A DNA stretch of 5,537 nt from Candidatus Omnitrophota bacterium (GCA_016867175.1 VGKF01000066.1:1-5537); one strand, 5' to 3'. Shown: positions 1 to 5,537, counted from the stretch's first letter. Numbers and translations: made by a program. The notes: generated from the sequence alone by a model not told the origin.

Positions 1-723
1 CTGACGGATAACAGTATTGATAGCGTAAGCGACCGGGATGTTATTATAGAGGTATTGGCAGACCTTTCTATCGCAGCAATGCACTTATCCAGGATTGCCG
101 AAGACCTGATACTCTGGTCTACCAAAGAGTTTAATTTTATAGATATTGATTTTTCTTTCTGCACAGGTTCCAGTATTATGCCTCACAAGAAGAATCCTGA
201 TGTGCTGGAGTTGATCAGGGGCTCTGTAGGCAAGATACAGGGAGATCTTTCCAGTGTTCTGATTATGATGAAGGGGCTCCCCCTATCTTATAACCGGGAC
301 CTGCAGCTGGATAAACCTCCGCTTTTTGATGCTATAGATACGGTAAAGGATATCCTGGAGATATTCATAGCCTTATTCGGCAATATCGTTATAGAAAAAG
401 AAGCGATTGCCGCAAGGCTTATGAATGAGTCGCTTTTCTCGGTGGATATACTGGAGTATTTGATCAAAAAAGGCATCTCTTACAGAAAGGCGCATGATAT
501 CGTAGGAAAAATGGTTAAGGATTGCCTGGACAAAGGAAAGAATATATCTGACTTAAGCAGCCATGAGCTTAAAAGGTATTCTCCTAAATTGGCTCCGGAT
601 GTAAAAAAGATTCTCAATGCCTGGACCTCGGTGAGCCTAAAAACTTCTTATGCAGGGACTAGCCCTAGATTAGTAGTAAAACAACTGAGCGTCTGGAGCA
701 GGAGATTAAATGCACGAATTTAA
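1..723 (+). CDS. argH: Argininosuccinate lyase, C-terminal part (5' end cut by window edge)
   Basis: ArgH splits argininosuccinate into arginine and fumarate, the last step of arginine synthesis in the cytoplasm. The frame is open from base 1, so the gene starts upstream. The visible 240 residues are roughly the second half of a protein normally about 450-470 residues long. Near the left edge is the family segment NSID-VSDRD (window codons 4-13). It is followed by the fumarase/aspartase superfamily signature GSSIMPHKKNPD at 166-201 (codons 56-67), the flexible loop that carries the catalytic serine. The C-terminus has the expected SP...SV...AGTSPRLV pattern. One oddity is that the signature reads MPHKKNPD, where ArgH usually has MPQKKNPD; His at this place is commoner in adenylosuccinate lyases. 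The flanking ArgH-type segments and KKNPD still favour ArgH. The last 14 nt overlap lysA, and the Shine-Dalgarno site for lysA lies inside this gene. A TTG at 55 is not the start, because homology continues upstream of it. Confidence 0.93.
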   Translation: MTDNSIDSVSDRDVIIEVLADLSIAAMHLSRIAEDLILWSTKEFNFIDIDFSFCTGSSIMPHKKNPDVLELIRGSVGKIQGDLSSVLIMMKGLPLSYNRDLQLDKPPLFDAIDTVKDILEIFIALFGNIVIEKEAIAARLMNESLFSVDILEYLIKKGISYRKAHDIVGKMVKDCLDKGKNISDLSSHELKRYSPKLAPDVKKILNAWTSVSLKTSYAGTSPRLVVKQLSVWSRRLNARI

Positions 724-1975
724 ATATAGTAATAGACAGCTTTATTGTGAAAAAATCAGGGTAGAGGAATTAGCCTTGCGTTTTGGCACCCCGCTTTATG
801 TTTATAGTTACCATACCCTGATCGGCCACTACCTTAAATTAAAAGAAGCCTTTAAGGAGATAGATCCGCTTATCTGCTATTCTGTTAAAGCGAATTCTAA
901 CCTGGCATTGCTTAAGGCATTAGTGGATAAAGGCTCAGGATTAGATATAGTCTCCGGAGGAGAGCTCTTCAGGGCCATACAGGTAGGTTGCCCTGCCGCA
1001 AAAATTGTATATGCCTCGGTGGGTAAGACTGACCGCGAGATAGAGGAGGCACTGGCAAGGGGCATACTTTTTTTTAACGTAGAGTCGTTTCCGGAGCTAG
1101 AGAATATCAACCGTATTGCCAGTAAATTACACAAGACGGCATCTGTTGCCATACGCATAAACCCTGATGTTGAGCCAAAAACTCATAAGTTCATTACTAC
1201 CGGGAAGATCACTAATAAATTCGGCATTGATTTAAAAAGCGCAGAAAAGATTCTCTTGCGCTGCATGAGTTACCCCAATGTAAATATCAGTGGGTTGCAT
1301 ATACACATAGGCTCACAGATTACCGAGAGCGCTCCTTTTGTCGCAGCTATTACCAAGATGGTTGATTTTATAGATAGGCTCAAGACAAAAGGCCTGAGCA
1401 TAGAATATTTGAATATCGGGGGCGGCCTGGGTATTATTTATGACCGCGAAAGCCCGCAGACCGCGCAAAAATTTGCCCATAAGGTCCTTCCTCTTTTAAA
1501 GAAGACAGGCCTCAGGATAATTTTGGAGCCAGGCAGGTTTATAGTGGGTAATGCCGGGATATTAGTTACCAGGGTGCTCTATGTTAAATCCACCCCTAAA
1601 AAGAAATTCGTAATCGTGGATGCGGGAATGAATGACTTGATCCGGCCTGCGCTTTATAGCGCTTATCATAATATTTTGCCTTTGCGCGCTAAAGAGGAGG
1701 CGAGGCGTGAAAAAGTAGATATTGTAGGGCCGATCTGCGAAAGCGGGGATTTTATTGCTAAGGAGAGGAGATTACCCGTAGTAAGAGAAGGAGGATATCT
1801 GGCAGTAATGGGTACCGGGGCTTACGGCTTTAGCATGTCCTCTAACTATAATTCACGCCGCAGGCCGCAGGAAGTATTGGTGATAAAAGATAAGGTATTT
1901 ATTATCAGGAAAAGGGAGTCTTATTCAGATTTAGTTCGTAATGAGAATATCCCAGCCTTCCTCTTTGGGCTTTAA
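710..1975 (+). CDS. lysA: Diaminopimelate decarboxylase
   Basis: LysA is a PLP-dependent cytoplasmic enzyme that decarboxylates meso-DAP to L-lysine, the final step of the pathway. At 421 residues it has the usual family length. It shows the fold-type III order: an alanine-racemase-like barrel with the PLP lysine in YSVKAN (K60), HIHIGSQ (H199), the phosphate-binding GGGLG (237-241) and EPGR (273-276), then the C-terminal beta domain with GPICESGDF (341-349; C343 and E344 contribute to the partner active site in the dimer) and GAYGFSMSSNYNSR (370-383). The ATG at 710 is chosen because MHEFKYSNRQLYCE matches the family N-terminus and AGGAG (700-704) sits 5 nt upstream, inside argH. The overlap with argH suggests translational coupling. 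A small deviation is NSRRRP where NSRPRP is common; no catalytic residue appears lost. A run of eight T at 1068-1075 is in frame. Confidence 0.97.
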   Translation: MHEFKYSNRQLYCEKIRVEELALRFGTPLYVYSYHTLIGHYLKLKEAFKEIDPLICYSVKANSNLALLKALVDKGSGLDIVSGGELFRAIQVGCPAAKIVYASVGKTDREIEEALARGILFFNVESFPELENINRIASKLHKTASVAIRINPDVEPKTHKFITTGKITNKFGIDLKSAEKILLRCMSYPNVNISGLHIHIGSQITESAPFVAAITKMVDFIDRLKTKGLSIEYLNIGGGLGIIYDRESPQTAQKFAHKVLPLLKKTGLRIILEPGRFIVGNAGILVTRVLYVKSTPKKKFVIVDAGMNDLIRPALYSAYHNILPLRAKEEARREKVDIVGPICESGDFIAKERRLPVVREGGYLAVMGTGAYGFSMSSNYNSRRRPQEVLVIKDKVFIIRKRESYSDLVRNENIPAFLFGL

Positions 1976-1976
1976 G

Positions 1977-2756
1977 ATGAAAAGAATAGCCTTCGTCAAG
2001 ATGGTTGCCTCAGGCAATGATTTTGTATTAATCGAAAATCATGGCTATAAAGGCCTTTCGCTTCTTGCGAAATCTCTTTGCGACAGAAAATTCGGCATTG
2101 GCGCAGACGGTTTATTGCTTCTTGAAAAGTCAAGTATCGCTGATATACGTATGCGTATCTTTAATGCAGATGGCTCAGAGGCCCAAATGTGCGGTAACGG
2201 CAGCCGCTGCGTTGCCTTTTGGCTGAAGGCAAAGCGCATTGAAACCAAGGCCGGTATAATAGAAGCAAGGGTAGCAGCTGGCAATGTTAAAATCAAGCTT
2301 ACTAGCCCTAAGGGGTTAAGATTGGATATGCCTGTTGAGATTAATAAAAGAAAGTTGCGCATAAATTTTATCGATACCGGAGTACCGCACGCAGTAATCT
2401 TTACCCAAGGCCTGGATAAGATTAATGTGTCTAGCCTAGGAAGAGCAATACGTTATCACGCTAAATTTGCTCCTGCAGGCACAAATGCTAATTTTATAGA
2501 GGTGTTAGATAAAGATTCCATAAGTATCAGGACATATGAGAGAGGGGTTGAGGATGAGACCTTGGCCTGCGGTACCGGAACAGTTGCCTCTGCGCTGGTC
2601 TTTGCCCTAAAGAGCGGCGCCTGCGCTAAGGTTAATGTGCATACCAGAAGCAAAGAAGTGTTGAAGGTTTATTTTGAAAGAAGAGATAAAGAATTTTCCA
2701 ATATTTGGCTTGAAGGAAGTACGCGCGTAGTATTTAAAGGAGAGATTATTTACTAA
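1977..2756 (+). CDS. dapF: Diaminopimelate epimerase
   Basis: DapF interconverts LL-DAP and meso-DAP without a cofactor, using two cysteines. Meso-DAP feeds both the cell wall and LysA. Starting at 1977 gives 259 residues. The N-terminus MKRIAFVKMVASGNDF carries the GNDF substrate-binding motif (13-16). FNADGSEAQMCGNGSRC (62-78) contains the first catalytic cysteine, C72. TGVPHAV, GTNANF (N170, N172) and YERGVEDETLACGTG (187-201) with the second catalytic cysteine C198 follow in order. An ATG at 1941 would add 12 residues unlike the family and overlap lysA, so 1977 is preferred. No strong Shine-Dalgarno site precedes 1977, only a GGG at 1967-1969. The start lies one base after the lysA stop (TAA-G-ATG), so translation probably depends on re-initiation or coupling from lysA. 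Presence of DapF implies that the cell makes LL-DAP by a succinylase, acetylase or aminotransferase branch; the window does not show which. Confidence 0.96.
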   Translation: MKRIAFVKMVASGNDFVLIENHGYKGLSLLAKSLCDRKFGIGADGLLLLEKSSIADIRMRIFNADGSEAQMCGNGSRCVAFWLKAKRIETKAGIIEARVAAGNVKIKLTSPKGLRLDMPVEINKRKLRINFIDTGVPHAVIFTQGLDKINVSSLGRAIRYHAKFAPAGTNANFIEVLDKDSISIRTYERGVEDETLACGTGTVASALVFALKSGACAKVNVHTRSKEVLKVYFERRDKEFSNIWLEGSTRVVFKGEIIY

Positions 2757-2770
2757 ACTGGAGGCAACAA

Positions 2771-3331
2771 ATGATGCTATGGATACTTCTGGCAGTGTTA
2801 GCGGTGTTAGTATTGTGGGTGATAGCAGCTTATAACAGCCTGATCTCTTTAAAGAACCAGGTCCTTAACGGTTGGAAGCAGATTGACGTACAGCTAAAAC
2901 GCAGGCATGACCTTATACCTAACCTTATCGAAACGGTAAAAGGCGTGATGAAATTCGAACAGTCAACGCTTACGCAGGTAATTGAGGCTCGTAATAAAGC
3001 CATCTCTGCCCAGGGCATAGCGGAAAAGGCGGCGCAGGAGAATATGCTAAGCGGTGCGTTGCGTCAGTTGTTTGCGCTGGTTGAGAATTATCCTAACCTA
3101 AAAGCTAATGAAAACGTAACTAAGCTTCAGGAAGAGCTGGTCTCAACTGAAAACCGCATCGGTTTTTCCAGACAGTTCTATAATGATATTGCCACAAAAT
3201 TTAACATTGCGCAGCAGGTCTTTCCCACAAATATCATCGTGGGTATTTTTAGTTTTAAGGCAGCTGAGCTTTTTGAGATTACCGAACCCTCAGAGAGAGA
3301 GGTTCCCAAAGTAGACCTGAATCTTGAATGA
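2771..3331 (+). CDS. lemA: LemA family membrane-anchored protein
   Basis: This is a LemA-family protein of 186 residues, the usual size. The family's biochemical role is not established; members are membrane-anchored helical proteins often encoded beside HtpX-type proteases or TPM-domain proteins. Residues 2-20 form one hydrophobic N-terminal segment that should anchor a mostly helical domain. The family core is plain: YNSLISLKNQV (21-31), GWKQIDVQLKRRHDLIPNL (34-52), ETVKG, ENYPNLKANENVTKLQEEL (105-123), STENRIGFSRQFYND, and near the end FPTNIIVGIF (151-160). The ATG at 2771 has TGGAGG (2759-2764) 6 nt upstream; a second ATG directly follows and would be spaced 9 nt, so either could be used. 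It begins 14 nt after dapF and overlaps htpX by four bases (ATGA), the classic coupling arrangement. No link to lysine synthesis is known. Confidence 0.93.
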   Translation: MMLWILLAVLAVLVLWVIAAYNSLISLKNQVLNGWKQIDVQLKRRHDLIPNLIETVKGVMKFEQSTLTQVIEARNKAISAQGIAEKAAQENMLSGALRQLFALVENYPNLKANENVTKLQEELVSTENRIGFSRQFYNDIATKFNIAQQVFPTNIIVGIFSFKAAELFEITEPSEREVPKVDLNLE

Positions 3332-4266
3332 ACATCTATGAACAGGCCCTGAGCAACCGCAGGGCTACCTGGTTTACCGTAACTATATTCATACTGTTCT
3401 TTGTTGCTATAGGGATTGGTTTTGATTTTCATTACGGAGCAGGCGCCGGGATCCCGATATTCACCATTATAGCCTTGGCCTTTGGGGTTATCTCAAGCTA
3501 TATCGGATACTACTACGGCGATAAGCTTATCCTTTCTTCTACGCATGCCAGGGAATTGGATCTCAATGACCCTAAACAAAGACAATGGCAAAACGTGATG
3601 GAAGAAATGAGTATCGCCTCCGGGATAGCCCTGCCTAAGACTTTTATCATCGATGATCCTGATCCTAATGCCTTTGCTACCGGCAGGGATCCTGGACATT
3701 CATCTGTCGTGGTTACCAAGGGGTTGCTTGAGGAATTGAACCGGGATGAGTTGCAGGGGGTGGCTGCCCATGAAATGAGCCATATCAAAAACTTCGACAT
3801 CAGGCTTATGTTGCTATTGGCGGTATTGATAGGCTCTATAGCATTAGTCTCTGATTGGGCTAGAAGAAGCCTCTTTTACGGCTCAAGACGCAGAAGCAAT
3901 AAGAGCGGCAACTCCGGGCCAGTAGCCTTGATTATTCTGGCGATCTGGTTAATTGCAGTGATACTAGCCCCTTTAATATCGCAGCTACTGGCAATGTTTG
4001 TTTCGCGCAGGCGTGAGTTTCTTGCAGACGCCTCTGGTGCGGAGTTAACCCGTAACCCCTTGGCATTGGCAAGCGCTTTAGAAAAATTAGACGCGCATTC
4101 CCAGCCTACACGTTCGATAAATCAAGGGACAGCGCACTTATGTATCTGTGACCCTAAGGGCCGCGCATTAGGAGCGCATGAGGGCAGAGTAGCTAATTTA
4201 TTCGCCACCCACCCTCCTATAAACAAGCGCATAGAGGCATTAAAACAGATGGCTTATTTAAAATGA
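3328..4266 (+). CDS. htpX: HtpX-like M48-family zinc metalloprotease, integral membrane
   Basis: HtpX-type proteases are integral inner-membrane zinc endopeptidases that take part in removing misfolded membrane proteins; in E. coli this overlaps with FtsH. At 312 residues the protein is slightly longer than E. coli HtpX. By eye there are four hydrophobic segments, about residues 15-32, 41-61, 157-177 and 198-224. This fits the family layout, with the protease domain split by the third and fourth segments. The zinc motif is HEMSH (H148, E149, H152), followed by ADASGAE after the fourth segment with a likely third ligand E230 in RRREFLAD. NAFATGRDP (114-122) and the C-terminal FATHPPINKRIEAL (292-305) are further family marks. 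A charged, Arg/Ser/Asn-rich loop (179-197) lies between segments three and four. The start overlaps the lemA stop as ATGA, so the pair is almost certainly co-translated. A GC-rich stem-loop follows the stop within five bases, consistent with the end of a transcript here. Confidence 0.94.
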   Translation: MNIYEQALSNRRATWFTVTIFILFFVAIGIGFDFHYGAGAGIPIFTIIALAFGVISSYIGYYYGDKLILSSTHARELDLNDPKQRQWQNVMEEMSIASGIALPKTFIIDDPDPNAFATGRDPGHSSVVVTKGLLEELNRDELQGVAAHEMSHIKNFDIRLMLLLAVLIGSIALVSDWARRSLFYGSRRRSNKSGNSGPVALIILAIWLIAVILAPLISQLLAMFVSRRREFLADASGAELTRNPLALASALEKLDAHSQPTRSINQGTAHLCICDPKGRALGAHEGRVANLFATHPPINKRIEALKQMAYLK

Positions 4267-4270
4267 ATCT

Positions 4271-4295
4271 CTGCGGGGGGCTAAAACCCCCGCGG
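4271..4295 (+). terminator. GC-rich stem-loop after htpX, possible terminator
   Basis: GCGGGGG (4273-4279) pairs perfectly with CCCCCGC (4287-4293) around a 7-nt A-rich loop. A further C-G and a T-G wobble extend it to nine pairs. It starts five bases after the htpX stop. The bases that follow (CTTCTCAAAT) are not a proper T tract, so intrinsic termination may be partial. It could instead protect the 3' end of the upstream mRNA. The stem is clear in the sequence; the terminator role is inference. Confidence 0.45.
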
Positions 4296-4316
4296 CTTCT
4301 CAAATGAAATACTAAA

Positions 4317-4382
4317 GCGGCCTCCTTGCAGAAAACGCAAGGGCTTCGTTAAATAAATACATTAGGCGCTCAATCTGGCCGC
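4317..4382 (+). promoter_or_regulatory. Structured leader region upstream of dapA
   Basis: GCGGCC (4317-4322) is the exact reverse complement of GGCCGC (4377-4382), so an RNA crossing this region can close a 6-bp GC helix over about 54 nt. Inside it, CCTTGC (4324-4329) pairs with GCAAGG (4337-4342) around a 7-nt loop. CGCT at 4367-4370 can compete for AGCG at 4316-4319, allowing an alternative fold. The closing helix ends 14 nt before the dapA Shine-Dalgarno site (TGGAGG, 4396-4401). It does not resemble the lysine riboswitch, which is longer and has conserved internal motifs not seen here. A regulatory function is a guess from structure and position; short helices also arise by chance. Confidence 0.3.
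4326..4354 (+). promoter_or_regulatory. Possible sigma-70-like promoter for dapA
   Basis: TTGCAG (4326-4331) and TTAAAT (4349-4354) are 17 nt apart, the ideal sigma-70 spacing. They match the -35 and -10 consensus at three and four of six positions. Transcription would begin near 4361, leaving roughly 47 nt of leader before dapA. The upstream hairpin after htpX makes a separate dapA transcript plausible. The match is weak and the -35 lies in the small hairpin, so this is only a candidate. Confidence 0.22.
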
Positions 4383-4407
4383 GAAAGTATAAGAATGGAG
4401 GTTTAAG

Positions 4408-5283
4408 ATGTTCGCTGGCTCTATAGTAGCTATAGTTACCCCCTTTGAAAACGGAAAAATAGACGAAAAAAGGTTCAGGGATTTGATAGAGCTGCAGATT
4501 AAAAACGGAAGCTCGGGGGTAGTCCCCTGCGGTACTACCGGAGAATCTGCTACGCTATCGGTAGAGGAACACCAGCGTGTTATAAAGATAGCTATTGAGC
4601 AGGTGAATAAGAGGGTCCCGGTAATCGCCGGCACAGGCTCCAATTCTACCCAAGAGGCGATAACCCTTACCCGCGATGCAGCAGAGGCCGGCGCTGACGG
4701 CTCCCTTCAAGTCTCTCCTTATTATAACCGGCCTACGCAAAAAGGGCTTTACGAGCATTTTAAGGCTATTGCTGAAGCGGTAGATATTCCCATCATCCTT
4801 TATAATATTGCCTCGCGTACAGGGGTTAACATCGAGCCTGAGACTATCGCAAGATTAGCCGCAGATTGCAAAAATATCGTCGGTGTAAAAGAAGCCTCCG
4901 CAAATTTAGACCAGATGTCGCGTATAAAGGCCCTTTGCCCAAAAGACTTCCAATTGATCTCAGGAGATGACAGCCTGACCCTGCCTATTTTAAGCATAGG
5001 GGGGATAGGGATTATCTCTGTCGTAGCCAATATCGTGCCCAAAGATGTAGCAAGTATGGTTTTAGAATTCCAAAAAGGAAATATCAAAGGGGCCCAGGCC
5101 CTACACTATAAATTATTGCCTTTGATCAAAGCAGTATTCTTGGAGACTAATCCCATACCGGTTAAGACAGCAATGGGATTATTGGGTATGTGCGAACCGG
5201 ATTTAAGGCTGCCCATGTGCCCGATGTTACCCGAGAATTTAGAGAAATTAAAAAAGGCGCTTAAGGATTACGGGTTATTATAG
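4408..5283 (+). CDS. dapA: 4-hydroxy-tetrahydrodipicolinate synthase
   Basis: DapA condenses pyruvate with L-aspartate semialdehyde to give 4-hydroxy-tetrahydrodipicolinate, the committed step to DAP and lysine, in the cytoplasm and usually as a homotetramer. At 291 residues it is about the length of E. coli DapA and resembles it throughout. FAGSIVAIVTPF opens the TIM barrel. GTTGES (42-47) carries the T43/T44 pair of the proton relay. SPYYNRPTQ contains the interface tyrosine Y106. LYNIASRTG gives Y132 and the aspartate-semialdehyde-binding R137. VGVKEAS contains the Schiff-base lysine K161. PIPVK and LRLP close the protein. Residues aligned by eye with the E. coli lysine-inhibition site are mostly kept (S47, A48, H55, N79, E83, Y105), with V52 in place of His53, so feedback inhibition by lysine is plausible. 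The ATG at 4408 has TGGAGG (4396-4401) at 6-nt spacing. Both flanks are structured gaps, so it may be transcribed apart from its neighbours. Confidence 0.97.
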   Translation: MFAGSIVAIVTPFENGKIDEKRFRDLIELQIKNGSSGVVPCGTTGESATLSVEEHQRVIKIAIEQVNKRVPVIAGTGSNSTQEAITLTRDAAEAGADGSLQVSPYYNRPTQKGLYEHFKAIAEAVDIPIILYNIASRTGVNIEPETIARLAADCKNIVGVKEASANLDQMSRIKALCPKDFQLISGDDSLTLPILSIGGIGIISVVANIVPKDVASMVLEFQKGNIKGAQALHYKLLPLIKAVFLETNPIPVKTAMGLLGMCEPDLRLPMCPMLPENLEKLKKALKDYGLL

Positions 5284-5300
5284 AAAGGTAAAGTATGATA

Positions 5301-5351
5301 GATCCCCGCTGCGCTTTTTCGTAAAACGAAAAAGCGCAAGGCGCGGGGATT
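5301..5351 (+). repeat. Long nested hairpin I in the dapA-dapB gap
   Basis: ATCCCCGC (5302-5309) pairs with GCGGGGAT (5343-5350), eight pairs, with a G-T wobble outside. After an asymmetric internal loop (T5310 against 5338-5342) the inner arm GCGCTTTTTCG (5311-5321) pairs perfectly with CGAAAAAGCGC (5327-5337), eleven pairs, around the loop TAAAA. There is no T tract after the stem, so it is not a standard intrinsic terminator. It could be an mRNA processing or stability element, a pausing site, or a palindromic repeat of the REP type. The pairing is read directly from the sequence; the role is unknown. Confidence 0.8.
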
Positions 5352-5356
5352 AATTC

Positions 5357-5407
5357 TCCCGCCTCTTGCATTCTTGCATTCTGCAAGAATGCAAGAATGC
5401 GGCGGGA
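5357..5407 (+). repeat. Long hairpin II before dapB, made of a tandem 8-bp unit
   Basis: TCCCGCC (5357-5363) pairs with GGCGGGA (5401-5407). Between these arms the unit CTTGCATT occurs twice in tandem (5365-5380), and its reverse complement AATGCAAG occurs twice in the descending arm. The inner stem can form in two registers. One has 15 pairs (5364-5378 with 5382-5396), a 3-nt loop and ATGC bulged on the right. The other has 14 pairs (5368-5381 with 5387-5400), a 5-nt loop and TCTT bulged on the left. No T tract follows, and the dapB Shine-Dalgarno site begins about nine bases downstream. The structure is certain at sequence level; its function is not known. Confidence 0.8.
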
Positions 5408-5425
5408 TCATTTAAAGGAGTATCT

Positions 5426-5537
5426 ATGGTTAAACTCGGTATTGCAGGCGTTTGCGGAAAGATGGGTAGGCGTATTTTTGAGCTGGCCTCTCAAAATAAA
5501 AATTTTGATATAACCCTGGCACTGGAAAAAAAAGGCA
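5426..5537 (+). CDS. dapB: 4-hydroxy-tetrahydrodipicolinate reductase, N-terminal part (cut by right edge)
   Basis: DapB reduces the DapA product with NAD(P)H to tetrahydrodipicolinate. Only the first 37 codons are in the window, against about 230-270 residues for the full enzyme. They hold the Rossmann nucleotide-binding start: KLGIAGVCGKMGRRI (3-17) with the GxxGxMG glycine-rich loop (G8, G11, M13, G14), then LALEKKG (31-37), where E34 aligns with the E. coli residue that binds the cofactor ribose. The ATG at 5426 has AAAGGAG (5414-5420) with a 5-nt spacer. It lies directly after dapA apart from the hairpin-filled gap, and the DapA-DapB adjacency supports the call. The 3' end is missing only because of the window edge. 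Confidence 0.92.
   Translation, partial: MVKLGIAGVCGKMGRRIFELASQNKNFDITLALEKKG

Noticed and set aside
55..57. TTG as start codon of a 222-residue protein
   Set aside because: The same frame is open to base 1 and encodes ArgH-type sequence upstream of it, so the gene is simply cut by the window edge.
1068..1075. Run of eight T in lysA as a possible frameshift or slippage site
   Set aside because: The frame and family motifs continue unbroken across it, so there is no sign of a broken or recoded gene.
877..1158. Minus-strand open frames opposite lysA, dapF, htpX and dapA
   Set aside because: They lie wholly opposite well-supported genes, have no ribosome sites of note or recognisable motifs, and look like codon shadows.
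1941..1976. Earlier ATG for dapF giving 12 extra residues
   Set aside because: The extra residues do not match the DapF N-terminus, the region overlaps lysA, and family similarity begins at the Met at 1977.
4388..4393. TATAAG as a -10 box for dapA
   Set aside because: Transcription would start within or at the Shine-Dalgarno site, and no -35-like hexamer lies 16-18 nt upstream.
4267..4407. Lysine riboswitch upstream of dapA
   Set aside because: The gap is shorter than the known aptamer and lacks its conserved internal-loop and junction motifs; only unrelated small helices are visible.
5365..5400. Short tandem repeats read as a CRISPR or direct-repeat array
   Set aside because: The 8-bp units are contiguous, have no spacers and form the two arms of one palindrome.
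1..5537. A hidden new defence, mobile or toxin system
   Set aside because: Every long coding stretch belongs to a known housekeeping family and leaves no unexplained gene-sized space. Only the two gaps of about 140 nt are unexplained.

Overview
The window is a compact, entirely plus-strand stretch of bacterial chromosome. It carries most of the back half of lysine/diaminopimelate (DAP) biosynthesis, joined to the last gene of arginine biosynthesis and interrupted by a membrane protease pair. Gene order is argH (3' part) - lysA - dapF - lemA - htpX - dapA - dapB (5' part). All seven products are recognisable from family motifs. No transposase, phage gene, CRISPR array, tRNA or rRNA is visible.

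Organism: making and epimerising DAP points to a bacterium with meso-DAP peptidoglycan. Base composition is moderate and slightly AT-leaning. Shine-Dalgarno sites are mostly good GGAG/AGGAG types, and genes are packed with overlaps. The argH-lysA-dapF...dapA-dapB order resembles that of uncultured lineages such as Omnitrophota, but this is recollection and not proof. Phylum assignment is low confidence.

Layout: (1) 1-4266 is one tightly packed transcription unit. argH overlaps lysA by 14 nt, lysA and dapF are separated by 1 nt, dapF and lemA by 14 nt, and lemA overlaps htpX by 4 nt (ATGA). (2) 4267-4407 is a 141-nt gap with a GC-rich stem-loop just after htpX, a second small hairpin, a long-range 6-bp helix and a possible weak promoter before dapA. 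(3) 4408-5283 is dapA. (4) 5284-5425 is a 142-nt gap almost filled by two long hairpins, the second built from an 8-bp unit present four times. (5) 5426 to the right edge is the start of dapB.

How the genes work together: DapA condenses pyruvate with aspartate semialdehyde and DapB reduces the product. Enzymes not seen here convert that to LL-DAP. DapF epimerises LL-DAP to meso-DAP for the cell wall, and LysA decarboxylates meso-DAP to lysine. ArgH makes arginine by a separate route and is only an operon neighbour. LemA and HtpX are membrane proteins with no known link to lysine synthesis; HtpX is a zinc protease of membrane quality control. The coding content is ordinary. The parts worth a second look are the two structured intergenic gaps and the placement of lemA-htpX inside the DAP cluster.
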